This document shows positions 11,601 to 22,399 of a stretch of DNA of 64,000 bases, piece after piece. Position numbers and translations under genes: made by a program. Position 1 is the stretch's first letter; every line of letters starts with the position of its first letter. The notes under the pieces are model-generated. The model was not told the origin of the DNA and searched no databases. It saw only the letters and a list, made by a program, of their open reading frames with translations. This DNA is from Moniliella sp. 'wahieum' (lineage: Eukaryota > Basidiomycota > Moniliellomycetes > Moniliellales > Moniliellaceae), in contig RSEE01000060.1 of the NCBI GenBank assembly GCA_003971905.1, positions 186,001 through 250,000 on the forward strand, read 5' to 3'.

Positions 11601-13467
11601 CCCCGGGAGGCAAGCGGGTACGGCGGTATCCCAGGAAAAAGTCCCGCATCGCACAACTCCCCTCGTGCGTTCCCTCGGGCATCGAGGGATCGATCCAATG
11701 CACTTGAGCATCGGCCGCCATCCAAACTGGGTTCAAGTCCGAGATGGGAGATGCCGTCGCTACATTCCCCCGAGCGTGGCGACATTGCGGATTTGCGTTG
11801 ATGCAAAGTGCGCCAAGTTGGCCAGGATGGCTTGTCGCAGCTGGAACGGGTATGAGGTGGACACATTCGACCCACTTGCTGATTGGCCTGCTTGAGCAAC
11901 CGAATCAGCGATTGAAGCGGAAGACTCGCCCCGATTCGCATCCATCCCTTGCCGTCATCCACTACAAAGGTCGACAGTTCCTTTAGATGCTCCGAGACGA
12001 ACAGATTGATCCGCCAGTGCATGTGACGGAACTTGACCTCAATCCCCGTTCACTGTTGCCAGCACGCAGCTTGGCAAACCCAGCCGCCTTGGCAGTCCCT
12101 TCGGATGCCGCTAGTTTGGCATAGAACCGGGTTGCCTCCACCAACGATTCCAGAGACCCAGGCCGAAGCCAAAGTGTATGCGTCTCTTGTTCGTCGAGGA
12201 CGGTGGGATCCGATGCACCCTCCTCCTCATCCTCCTCCAGATCGTCGTCCCCATCTGAAGATGCAGAGTGGTAAAAGCTAGGCGGTGTAGGAAGAGAGGT
12301 GAACGCCAAGTTATCCGAATCCCAGTTACTGCCCCGTTTCAGCAGAAAGGGGGGGAAAACAATTTCCGACGCATAGTCGTACGGCTTAAATTCCTTCTGT
12401 GCCTCGGCTGACCAAGGATTGATGGGTTGCATCGCAGCCATCACGGCATCTGGGTTTTCCTTGTTGGCACCGTTGGATTCACAAGACCCGTTCGCGGTCT
12501 TTGCTCCCTTGACACGGCAGCATTCGTCTCCTTTGGGGCAGGCAGTGGAGCGGAGAGCAGCTTCCCGTAACAGGGCAGCGTCCTTGTCCTCCTCAGCACT
12601 TGCACGCGTAACCCCGTGACGGGGCAGTGGCAAACGTCTTGGCAGCATCAAGAATGGGGCGGTAGCCGGTGCAGCGGCACAAGTTGCCGTCGAGCGAGTG
12701 CTCAATCTCCTCCTCGCTTAACTGGCGGCCTTGAGCATGGGCAGTGCGGATGGTGGCGTAGACGACATGACAATTCCTGGCGTACACTAGTCCCGGAACA
12801 AGGTTAGCCCATCGCGTACGTGGGGGGGTAGACAAGCGAGCAGTAGCAGAAGACGAAAAGAGGGACGTACAAAGCCACATTGACTGCCAAATAGTTTGCC
12901 GATGCGTTCTTGGATCGGATGCGGTTGGTCGCTGGATCCAATGCCTTCGACAGTCAGGATGTGGGCGCCGTGGCAGGCGAGCAAAGGTAAAAGGCAGGCA
13001 TTGACTGCCCTGTATTCGTATGTGGGGGTAGTTGGTGGTGGAGACACGGTGGGGGACGCAGGACGGACCTTGCCGAGAACAACGGTGCAGGCGCCACAGC
13101 CACCTTCGGCGCATCCCAGCTTGGTTCCCGTCAGGCGCGGCATGGCGCCCCCGGCGCCGGAGCGGAGAAAGTCAAGCAGGGTCTGGTCGGGATCGAAGGC
13201 GCCGGGGGGCAGGGTGAGGCGGGTGCGGTTGACAACCAAGCGGAGGGCGCCTCGGGCGGCGCTGGAGGCAGAGGCAGCGGGGCGGAAGGAAGGCGGGAGC
13301 GGGAGCAGGAGCGCGGGCGGGGCGGCGGCGGCGGGGGGGGGCGAGAGCAGTGGGCATGGCGCTGGAGGCGGTCGAGCCGCGGAGAGGGCAGAGGGAGGCG
13401 GTGGGGGCAGCGCGCGTCGATGGGGCGGGAAGGATTTATGCGTTGTGGCAACCAGCAGCAAGCGCAT
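8641..13467 (-). CDS. Xanthine dehydrogenase (purine hydroxylase I)
   Basis: The enzyme oxidises hypoxanthine and xanthine to uric acid and feeds purine nitrogen into the cell. Reading minus strand, the N-terminal 2Fe-2S domain shows [13 protein letters not shown] (about 13100), then CTPGIVMS and [14 protein letters not shown] (about 12780-12640). The FAD domain has RNVATLGG...SDLNPVWMA (about 11800-11700). The molybdopterin part has GEAVYVDD (about 11015), GGQEHFYL (about 10550), [11 protein letters not shown] (about 10270), [12 protein letters not shown] (about 9940) and the GVGEPPL motif carrying the catalytic Glu (about 8870). It ends FAVNIF, stop 8641-8643. At least two introns are visible near the start (about 13075-13020 and 12868-12790). 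About eight or more frame slips break the coding, for example one base missing after CTPGIVMS. The start at 13467 is the first Met of a Pro/Ala-rich lead and is uncertain. Confidence 0.96.
11729..11740 (+). other. tRNA B-box-like sequence inside the XDH coding region
   Basis: GGGTTCAAGTCC matches the RNA polymerase III B-box consensus, but it is the antisense of the conserved SDLNPVW codons of xanthine dehydrogenase and no cloverleaf could be drawn around it. It is noted so that an automatic call is not trusted. Confidence 0.15.
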
Positions 13468-13975
13468 GTTGATAGCAGGCGTGGGGCCCGTGGCCAGAGC
13501 CGTGACTGCCGGGCACCGGCCCCGTGCCTGTCGGATGGGCTCCCGCCGCTGCCGAGCGCCCCAATCGGGCGGCTTCGCAGGCGCCTCGCCAGTGTCGGTG
13601 GTTTACCCCGCCTCCGAGCCAGCCACGGGGAATTGGCAACCACGCCATTGATAATCAAAGCAGCCCTGCCTCGGTGTTGCATCCGCCGCTTCCGAATGAG
13701 TAATGTCCACCCACAGTCGAGTCATCATCCCATCCCATCCCATCCCCATCCCCATCCCATCCCCATCCCCATTCAGTGCCTGGTGCGCGGGACGCCCTTC
13801 AAGCTTCAAGCTTCATGCCTGGAATATATTGATTGGCCTGTGCCTGGTTTCTCCAGACAGCAAGACCGACCCACACCAGCGACTCGCCACAGCGCTTTCG
13901 ATCCTAGTTCGGCCGCGCTACGTCGGCCCCCTCGGCTCCATGGACAATACATTACATTCGCGAGGACACGTGGGA
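13468..13975. repeat. Intergenic with a CCCAT simple-sequence tract
   Basis: Between the XDH start and the Gag-like stop lies a (CCCAT/CCCCAT)n microsatellite at about 13725-13773 and, at 13797-13816, two overlapping copies of the CTTCAAGCTTC palindrome that recurs in other intergenic regions of this window. No LTR-like direct repeat and no protease or integrase motif was seen here, although the Gag-type gene ends at 13976. Confidence 0.6.
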
Positions 13976-15219
13976 TTAGGGGGCTAATAGCTCTGGGTGC
14001 TGAACGTAGCATTCCGCATCGGAGTGACCAGGGACTTTGTGGTGCGAGCAAAACTTAGTACGCCGTTGGCTGTGTGGCTTTGCTTTCGTCCTCTTTGGGC
14101 GAGGGATGTAGTGGTTGGTCAAGGCAAAAGTAGAAACCAGGTCTCCACCGAGACCGAGAGAGTAGAGCCTCGGTACGGGACTGACCGGAATTATGGTGCT
14201 GACGCAGCACAAAACGGCCTCCGGTAGGACATCAAGCAAGCGCCGCCATGCGTCCTCCTCCAACGAAACGCCATAGCCCGCTCCCTGCTGCACCAAGCAT
14301 TCCAATCGACCGTTGAACTGGGCCGCATTTTCCCCCGTGCGCGGAGCCAGGGTCTCGATCCGGTTCCGGAGCTGGCGCTCACGTTCGGCGGGCGAAGGCA
14401 CGTACGCAGAACTAAGCAGAGTGGTGTATATCTTGTGGGCAGAGATCGCGTAGAACGTGTCAGATAATTCCTCGCTCAGTGCGCCATAAGAGCGGGAGGC
14501 AGTAACTGGTCAATGTAATGCTGCTCTGGGGTAGTGGGGCCATCCACCACGATCCCCCGAAACCCGTGAAGGAGCAGCACCCGACGAAGTTCCCTGTCAA
14601 AGTCTAACCACGTCGTGGGGTCCCCCGTAAACTTGGTAATCTTGGCTACATGCACCGCCTCAATAGCATCTTTCACGAATAAAACAGAGAAGATATCGTC
14701 CTGGGAGGACGGGGCCGGGAGGGACGCATCAGAGGGCGGCTGGTGCGGGCCAATAGGCAGAGCAGTCGCACAGAGAGTGCTTACCGATATCGCACTGGAA
14801 CTCTGTACAGACGTCACACTGGGACTGCGTTCAAATGTCACACTGGGACGGCTTGCCCACACAGATTCCGGTCCAAACAGGGCTTCCACGATGGAGACGC
14901 TGTGAGGCGCCTCTTGAGGGTGCTCAACAGTGAGGAAAAGTAAGAAGAGGAACTTTGTCTGCGCATCGCCACTGCGGAAAGCCGCTAGAGCCGATGCGCC
15001 GCTGTACCCATGGGACGCTTGAAGGTACGCGAGGAAGGGGGGAATGAGGGAGAAAGGGTCCGTCCTTGGGCTGGCTGTGGCGGTTCGGGGTGGGACTGAC
15101 GTGTCGATCGGGGCGGCGGACGTGCAACGAGAGCCAGTAGGTGCGGAGACAGTGTCCATGGCTTGGGTGTTTTTGGCATTGCCATGGGCCAGAGGGTGTG
15201 CATACCCCAAGTGGGCCAT
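13976..15219 (-). CDS. Stand-alone retrotransposon Gag-like protein with CHHC zinc knuckle
   Basis: Two minus-strand frames (15219-14476 and 14401-13976, plus the open stretch between) join into one product of about 400 residues. The first ends in ITKFTGDPTTWLDFDRELRR and a Leu-rich helix, the typical start of a Ty1/copia Gag core. The second has ELSDTFYAISAHKIYTTLL, a SVSLEE-like hinge and then FCSHHKVPGHSDAECYVQH. The knuckle is C-x2-H-x4-H-x4-C, with His in place of the usual second Cys, followed by the HPELL tail common after copia knuckles. One base slip near 14490 separates the halves. No protease, integrase, reverse transcriptase or LTR is present on either side, since xanthine dehydrogenase and a HEAT-repeat gene flank it directly. 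It is either a decayed insertion or a domesticated Gag. Confidence 0.68.
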
Positions 15220-15442
15220 GATGGGGTTGGGTGGGGTGGGTGGGCGGCGTCAACGGTGAGGGGTGAGGTGTTAGATGGTAGATGGATTCCAGAAGAAGCG
15301 TGTGCATAGGGGCAGGCTACAAAGGGGAGAGCAGCACGAGGATTACGTAAGGTATTTGCGGTATTTGCCATCTCGTCACGCCGACCCCCAATCCCCACTC
15401 ACTAGCTCACTCTTCTGCATCGGGTGTCCCCCACGCATTAAA

Positions 15443-17968
15443 TTAGTCTGCCATCACCACTTTCTCCAGCTCGGCTAGCTCGGCAAGGGCCTCGTCCGTA
15501 GCCCCCGCACTGGCCCGCGTACCCAGGGCGGTCTGCAGATGCTTCCTCCCAGCTCGCAAAGCCTCCAGCGTTGTCCCCCGCTCCTCGTCCCAGACGACCG
15601 ACGGCATCGCCCGCAGCGCACCCGCACTGGCCCGCACTACCTTGGCGTTCCCGCCCGCAGCAAGATTACTTTCCAGCGCCCGATGCAGCTCCCTCAGCTC
15701 AGGGTAGACGCATAGTGCACCCCCCTGAGCCTGGACCGCACGCTGCGCGGCCGCCGCTGCGTTCCAACGCATCTTTGGCGTTCGGGACTGCACAGCGACC
15801 GAGAGTTGGTGCAGCGCATAGCCCACTCGTTCATCTTTTCCCCCAAAACGGCAGAGCAGCTGTCCCGTTGCGCGCACGGCATTCGTGCCCACCCGTTCGG
15901 AGAGCAAGATCCAGGGACTGACCAGAGCAAGAAGGGACACGTCCACCGCGATCGGAGCTTCGAGCGTATTGGCCATTGCCCAGGTCAGCTGCGCGGCCAT
16001 TTCCAATTGGGCAGGGTCGCGTTGGACGGAAGTGGTAACGTCCGTGGCGTGCGAGAGGAGAATGGTCCAGCTGACTTGCAGCACACGTTGGTCGGTGGAA
16101 GTCAAGGGCGAAGGCGTAGAGAGGAGGGTCTGCGCCTCGACGCCAAGGGTATGGAATACGCCGCCGCGCACTCTTGCGGAGCGGAGGGGGTCGGTGAACC
16201 AACGGAGACAATGTAAGACTTGGTCCGTATCGATGTGGTATGCAAGGAGTAACCGTGCTCCACACTGTCCTGCCAACTGTTGCGATTCGGCCGGCACCGG
16301 GCTACCGAGACACGTCTGCATCGTGGCCAGCGCATGCCGTGCCAAACTTGCGTGGGAAAAGGGCCAGCGATGCTGCATTGAGCTCCACAGTGCGCGCAAT
16401 GCCCATTCCCCCGGACTCGCCTGCTCCACTTGATGCAAGAAAACAAGCTTGTTGCGCCTCGGTCCACACGGGAAGCCCCACCAACGCCGTGAGAAACGTC
16501 CATCCATCTTCGTCTCTCCCTTGGAACGAGGCCAAGGCGTCGTCAGAACCTGGGGAAGCACAGTGGGCTGAGCAGACTCCTCCCCCAACACCTTGAGCAA
16601 CTCCCATGCCCGGACAGCCACCACGGGAGGCGCTTCGTTCACGACCTTGGTCAGCGCCGGCGCAAGAACCGTACGGTGCGGGACCTTGAGCTTGACTTTG
16701 CTGGCCTTACGGATCAGTACCTCTGCCACATCGAGATAGGCCAAGGTCAACTTGGTCGGCCCTTGGATCGTCTGTTCCACCCCCGCTGCCGCGGCGGCAC
16801 GAATGGAGACGAGGACCAACGCGGCCTGCGCAGAAAGCGAGGTGAATGCATATCCTTTCCAGACCTGATGGGAAAACAGTTAGTTAGAGCAAAGCAAACG
16901 ACCAGCGAGGTGCGCAGACATGGGGGGGTATTCACCTTTCGTCGGCCAGTTGAAGGTACTTTCCCGCCTGGGCCGCAAGCAACAAGGCGTGAATGCACTG
17001 CACGGCGCTCAATCGAACGGGGGTCGAAGGGTCCTCCAAGCCCATTTGGAGCAGACTTAGCTTGGCCTTTGGGCGGGAAGAGGAACGACCAATACCCATC
17101 CCCATTCCCATTCCCATTCCCATTCCCATCACGCCGGCAGATGGGCTCGCTCGTCCCCGCGGAGAGGGGAGCGTCCCTACCAGTTGGGGCAAATGCGCAA
17201 ACAGGGACCGGGGTGCAGATGCACACCAGGCTGAGATGCAAGCCACAATGTGAGAGCGTACCGCACGCTTGAGCGTGGCGACATTGACATTGACGTTAGC
17301 GTTGGCGTTGGCGTTAGCGTTGGCGTTAGCGTTGGCGTTGGCGTTGGATTCCTCCCGCTCGTCTTGGTCCACGGCAAATGCATACGCGTCCGACCAAGCT
17401 TGCACCGCATCGGCCGTGTCGAGGGGAGAGAAGCTAAGTCCAGGAACGGACAGCGCAGCCCCTGGACGCGCATCACGCGGCCAAACTGCGGGCTAGCGTC
17501 GTAGTCGCCACCTCGGGCGAAGGGAGACGCAGGAGGTGTGTACCCGCGCCGCGGCCTGCACCACCACGTACCGACCTGCTCCAGGTCGGGCGCGGGGAGC
17601 GTGCGGACCACCGCGGCGCACGCCGACCGCAGCTTCTCCCCGGGCGGAAGGGAGAGCGCTTCTTGCAACACAGCGCGCGTGGCGGCGGCAGAGGGGACCT
17701 GCTCCCTGCTCATCCCGGCGGGCGACCAGAAGGACTGCCCATGGGCTGGGCGCGAGCGAGTGGGATTGGCCCAGCCAGCATCAGCCATCCCCGCCAAGTG
17801 GGACGCGAGGCAGCGGAATGGCGCTTGGGGGCGGAATGGCACCTCGAGGGAATGGACTTGCCAGTCCAGCCTGGACTTCAGGCTGTTCTTCACGTGCTGC
17901 CGCACGTGATGCGTCCCCACACCCCGTCGTGGAAGCCACCGCTGTAGCAGGCTGGAGCTCGTGTGCAA
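15443..17968 (-). CDS. HEATR6-like HEAT-repeat protein (DUF4042 type)
   Basis: The C-terminal 458 residues (16819-15443) are Ala/Leu-rich helical repeats without a gap. Upstream, around 17270-16930, AVRSHIVACISAWCASAPRS and then LSLLQMGLEDPSTPVRLSAV...KYLQLADER resemble the DUF4042 core of HEAT repeat-containing protein 6, a poorly characterised scaffold. The first exon (from Met at 17968) ends at DLEQV, followed by an intron of about 80 bp (GTACGT...CGCAG). Two hexanucleotide arrays are read in frame: about 17282-17346 gives an Asn-Ala/Asn-Val run and about 17098-17131 a Met-Gly run, both inserted beside the DUF4042 core. A further intron or slip lies near 16870-16920. The stop is TAA at 15443-15445. 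The family call rests on the middle segment only. Confidence 0.65.
17098..17133 (-). repeat. In-frame CCCATT hexamer array (Met-Gly run)
   Basis: About six copies of CCCATT/CCCATC on the plus strand read ATGGGx on the minus strand, encoding alternating Met-Gly in the HEATR6-like protein. Because the unit is six bases, length change leaves the frame intact. Confidence 0.85.
17282..17346 (-). repeat. In-frame GTTGGC/GTTAGC hexamer array (Asn-Ala run)
   Basis: About ten hexamers on the plus strand (GTTGGC, GTTAGC, with GACATT/GACGTT at one end) encode Asn-Ala and Asn-Val dipeptides on the minus strand. They are in frame with the HEATR6-like gene, just after an acidic segment. Confidence 0.88.
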
Positions 17969-19570
17969 TGCGAATCAACTCCCATCTGCGCCAGCTACAG
18001 GCTTGCAATGGGTTAAACGTTAAGGACCTGTGTGCACACAAGAGGAAAGGGAAGAGTCAACGAAAGCGTTTTGGTCCCTGGCGAAAGAATGATGGAGGGA
18101 ACGAGGCGGGATGCTTTCTGTATTCAGGCACGCGCTCATGTGAGCTGTGATGCCGTACCAGGTCCACGGGGGATTCTATATGCCTGTGGTTGCTACCTAC
18201 ACGTTGTGTTGCACTCGTCTCACGACCAAAAACGCTGGCGCCGCTGTCGTCGACTGTGCTGCGCAGGACGAATGAATACTGGGTTTAGACTGTCGGCCGT
18301 TGGCCCCATAGATACCTGGTCAATGTCGTTAGTCCAGCCCAAGTTGGGAGTGTTCGGGAGGACCCAAGGCAGGAGGAGGGGATGATGCGTGAAGCTTGAA
18401 GTTCGGCCTGTGCTGGGAGGGGCTGTGGCAGAATGCATGTGTGCGGCAGGGGAAAAAAAAAAGGTTGAACGTTGATGGATGGAGGAAGGGGGGGGAGCTG
18501 GTGGTTGATGGCGGTGTGGGAGGTTGCGAGAATGAGAGAGAGGAGGCTCCGTTGGCCACGTGCTGTGTGCGAGTGTTGGGATGCGAGTGCGCCAGGGCTG
18601 GCCAGCGCCTGCCAATGTAGGGGCTGGCATCCCGGTGCAAGGGGCTCAGTGAGCGGTGAGCGGTGAGTAGGGGACTAGTACTAAAACCTTAGTGGGTGCT
18701 ACGACTCGCTGGGATGGGGCGGGAGCCCAGACAGTGGCGGTGGGCGTTGCTGGGTGGATGGAGAGGAGGTGGCTGGGCTGCCCAACCCATTCTACGCTCT
18801 GGGCGCGGGTGGCCCGGTGCCCCCTGGCGCGGTGCGTGCGCGAGGAATTCGATTGGATCGGGTTGGCGTGGGTTGTGGAGAAGACGGAGGTTGCTACGCT
18901 TTCAGTTGCAACTGACTAGCTTCAGCGGGCGTTATCATATCCTATCTTTGTCTCAGCCCGACATCCCGAACACGCGCGATAAGGGCTGGGCAGGCACGGG
19001 CGCAGAGCAGGAGATTTCCGAAGCCAGCCACCGGAAAAACAGCAGGCGGGCTGGGCGATGATCGATCGATGAGAGCGTGGGCCTGAGGCTCAGGAGACTG
19101 GTTGCCTGGCCAGGAAGATCGAGGCGGCCCGCACCACGCCGCACCTGGCAGCATCCCCCCTGTCCCGCTCGTTCGTCCGCCTCCCGTCGCCAGCAACCCA
19201 GCAGCTAGCCAACTCGAGCTGAGCAGGGCAGAACAAATCCGGTGGGGCTTGGAGCTTTGGCACTGTCTCGACAGCCGAGGCAGCCGGGCGCTCGGGGCCA
19301 GACCTCCAAGTCGCACGGGGGCAGCACAGTGTGTGTCTCCAGCGCCTTCAGCTTCAGCCTGCCAGGTACGGTGGCATGGTGGCCTGTGCCATCCGCCCTC
19401 GCTGCTGCGGCTGCTCAGTGCTTTCCCCGCCATCGACACAGTTCCGCCGTTTCCCCCGTTGCGTGCGGGGACAGTGGGGACAGCCAACCCGACGGCCAAA
19501 CTTGCTGTGCAATTTCGCCACTCCTCGCAGGCCGCAGCCGCAGGGGAGCAAGACAGAGCCCAGTTGCTTG
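17969..19570. other. Intergenic between divergent genes; no gene seen
   Basis: This is the shared upstream region of the HEATR6-like gene (-) and the ammonium transporter (+). Open frames (for example minus 19499-18942) are Arg/Pro/Gly-rich and unconvincing. A GAAGCTTGAA palindrome is at 18391-18400 and an A-run at about 18453-18463. Three GATA cores sit at 18932-18983 and are listed separately. Confidence 0.5.
18932..18983. promoter_or_regulatory. Cluster of GATA-factor core sites upstream of the ammonium transporter
   Basis: TTATC (18932-18936), TATCT (18943-18947) and GATAAG (18978-18983) lie within 52 bp, about 810-860 bp before the transporter start. Fungal nitrogen-regulatory GATA factors bind HGATAR, often as clusters, and control ammonium permease genes. 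The match is short and could be chance. Confidence 0.28.
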
Positions 19571-19789
19571 ATGAATTCCTCTAAATCACCTCCACCCCCT
19601 CGGCCACCCTCCTTCTTTCCGCCCTGGCCCGTCATCGACATTTGCACATCCGCTGCAGCACGCTTGCCGTTGACGTTGCCGCTGTCTCTGTTGTTGCTGT
19701 TGCTGTGTGCGATTGCACTTGCCCTTGTTGCCTCTGCCCCTGCATCTGCATCTGTTGGTACCCCCCACCCTGCACCTTTTCCTCCTCCA

Positions 19790-21494
19790 ATGGTGAACAT
19801 TACGTGCGTACTGCTTGCTGCTTTTGCAACCCCCGACCGTGGGCCCTTGATGACCCGATCATCTACAGCTATGGGCTGCTATATGCCCCCGATGGAACGG
19901 TCAACACGTCCGTCTCTCTCGGCGCAGGGAACAGACATGATTGTCACCTACGGAGACGGTCAGATTGCCGCCTATAGTCCCGGCGACATTGCCTGGGTCC
20001 TCACCTGCACTGCCCTGGTCTGGCTCATGATTCCCGGACTGGGCTATCTGTACTCCGGTCTGGCCCGGCGCAAAAATGCACTCCACCTGCTCATGATCAC
20101 CATTGTTGCGCTTGCCATGTGACGCTGCAGTGGTCCTGGGTGGCTACTCGCTTGTCTTTGCCCCAAATCGTCCAACTTTTGGGGGACGTTGACCAAACTT
20201 TGGGTTATGCATGTCCTTGAAGAGCCCGTCGCTGCTGCCAAATAACAAGTTGCCCAACATTGTGTTCTCCATGTACGAGGTATGTCCCCCGCCTTTGGTC
20301 TCCTAACCGTAATCTCCTCGATGAACTGGGCTGACATGAAGATGCAATCCAGCTCATGTTGCCTGTCTGGTGCCGGCCATTGCGTTGGGGCCGCCTGCGA
20401 CCGGGCGCGTCTCTGGCCCTTTTTCATCTTCACCTTCTTTTGGACCACATTCGTGTACGACCCGACCATGTGGATTTGGAATCCGAACGGGTGGGCGTCA
20501 AGTGGGCGTTCTGGACTACGCCGGTGGTGGTCCCGTCGAAATCAGTAGTGGAATTACGGGAACGGTCATCTCCATCTACCTCGGTCATCGGTACGGCTAC
20601 GGAACGGAAAAGTTGCTGTTTAAACCGCACAGTGTCTCCAACGTTGTTCCTGGGCACGGTCCTGCTCTGGTCGGCTGGCTCGGATTTAATGGTGGCTCCA
20701 CTTTTGCTGCCAACCTGCGTGCCGGCATGGCCATTGCGACGACCAACTTGGCTGGCTCGGTGGCCGGGTTGACCTGGATGGTGATGGGACTACCGTTTGG
20801 AACGCAAATGGTCGTTGTTGGGTTTTGCACCGGTGCCATTGCGGGCTTGGTCGCCATCACACCAGCTGCTGGGTTGTTGGCATGCCAGCTGCGCTGTTGA
20901 TTGGGTCGTGGCTGCGTTTGCTGTAACGTGCACCGGGCTGAAAAATCTGGTTCGGGTGGACGATGCGATGGATGTGTTTGCCGTCCACGCCTTGGCCGGC
21001 GTGATTGGCCTGCTTCTCACAGGCATCTTTGCCCAAAAGAGCGTGGCTAACAATGATGGTTACCTCGCCATCAAGGGCGGTTGGCTCGATGGCCACTTTG
21101 TCCAGCTGCCATTGCAACTGGCCTGGTGCGCTGTCACCATTGCTGGAACGTCGTCGTCACGTCCTTCTCCTCTTGTGATTGACACACCCTACATTGGCCC
21201 TTCCGCCTCGGAGCTGGGCGAGATTGTGGGCATGGATGTGGATCAATGCGGTGAGGCAGCGTACGACTTGACGAGGCACTGGAGACTGAGCTCTCGCACC
21301 GCATTAGTCGGATCGAGTCGCGTGCACCTCGGGATGTGGAGAAGTCAGCCGGGAGCGAGGGGACCGAACCGGATCGCAAGCAACCGCCTGCCTCTGTTCG
21401 TACCTACCACACCGACGTACCCCAACCACACCACAGCGTCCAAGCCCCTTCGTCAGATGCGACTGAGATTCACCCTCAATCTCAAGACGCCTGA
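19790..21494 (+). CDS. Ammonium transporter (Mep/Amt family)
   Basis: This plasma-membrane permease takes up ammonium. The N-terminal part has YSPGDIAWVL and WLMIPGLGYLYSGLARRKNA, the classic first helices and signature. An intron follows at 20280-20352 (GTATGT...CCAG). Then come LWPFFIFTFFWTTFVYDPTM, WNPNGW, GYGTEKL, LGFNGGSTFAANLRAGMA and AVHALAGVIGLLLTGIFAQ, all family hallmarks, then a hydrophilic tail ending HPQSQDA with TGA at 21492-21494. At least four frame slips occur. The second pore His (VHALAG) is present. The first twin-His position reads M-W-I-W here but lies close to slips. The start at 19790 gives a short extracellular lead. An upstream in-frame ATG at 19571 would add a Pro-rich, then Leu-rich, signal-like lead. 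About 11 membrane helices are expected, which fits the span. Confidence 0.94.
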
Positions 21495-22399
21495 GCCCTG
21501 AGCCTGAGCTTCAGCCTGAAGTTCACGGCTCTCCTTTCTTTTTCCTCTACTGAGCTTCACGGATCTTCCTGCCTGCCTTCTTCCTTGTTGCTTCTTACCT
21601 TACGACCTTCGTGGCTTGATTCCCCCCCCCCTCTTTCCGCTTTTCTCTTTTTGTCTTTCTTCTGCTTCTACCTTTGACTTGGGTCTACTTGGGTCGGGCC
21701 CACTTCACCCCCGCGCCTTCTCTGCGTCCTGTTCAATGTCACCTCAAATTGAGTTGGACGTTCAGCGCTCAGCCCAGCCAGCACCCGATCCTACCCGATC
21801 CTACCCGATCCTGCCCGGTCCTACCCGGTCCCAAACCCCATCCAACCCATTCCGGTCCTATCCTATCCATGCCAATCAATTCGATCCAAGCCAATCTACC
21901 TCAGCCTCCAACCCCCTCCCAGCCAACCCAAGCCAACCCCTCCACTTTTCGGGCCGCTATTTATCACGCATTTGCTCTGTTCCTTCTGTGTGTGCCTTGC
22001 GGGGTGCGATGCGAATGCGCACCTCCCATTTTCAGATGGACGAACTAGGTGTGCCGTTCGGGAGGAAAGTGCTGAGGCTGTTCGGTTGCTCCCTCCCTGT
22101 TGCTGGTAGACGTGTGTAGAGGGAGGCCGCGTACGCTGGGACGGGTGGGATTTGGCTCGGGGGCAGTGTACTTGCTGTGTGCTGGGGGCGGGAAGCTAAG
22201 GCAAGGACTGAGTCTCAGTACGACTGGAGGACCGGAGGGGGAGAGTAGCATGGAGTGAAATTTCAATGGCTATTCCGGCGGGGCCACCTACAATTCCGCC
22301 GGCGCACGCGTCGTCAGTCGCTCGGCCCAGTGGCATCCCCTAGGCCCAGGCCCAACTGCCACCTGCACCGCTACCCCTTTCCCCCCCGCCTCTGCCACC
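21495..22399. other. Intergenic with 10-bp tandem array and pyrimidine-rich promoter tract
   Basis: Long CT-rich sequence (about 21530-21670) is followed by about five copies of a CCTACCCGAT-type 10-mer (about 21784-21835). After that come degenerate CCAATCC/AACCCC blocks, then the PRE2 upstream region. GAGCTTCAGCCTGAAGTTC (about 21508) just after the ammonium transporter stop resembles the dispersed gene-end motif. The open frame 21616-22119 is a product of the simple sequence and is not called. Confidence 0.6.

Noticed and set aside
11729-11740. Possible tRNA gene (B-box match)
   Set aside because: The bases are the antisense of conserved xanthine dehydrogenase codons, and no A-box or cloverleaf is present.
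8641-13467. Xanthine dehydrogenase as a pseudogene
   Set aside because: Its frame breaks are of the same one-base type and density as in essential genes of the window, and all cofactor and catalytic motifs are intact.
21616-22119. A 167-residue plus-strand open frame
   Set aside because: Most of it is the translation of the 10-bp array and pyrimidine-rich sequence, and it shows no conserved feature.
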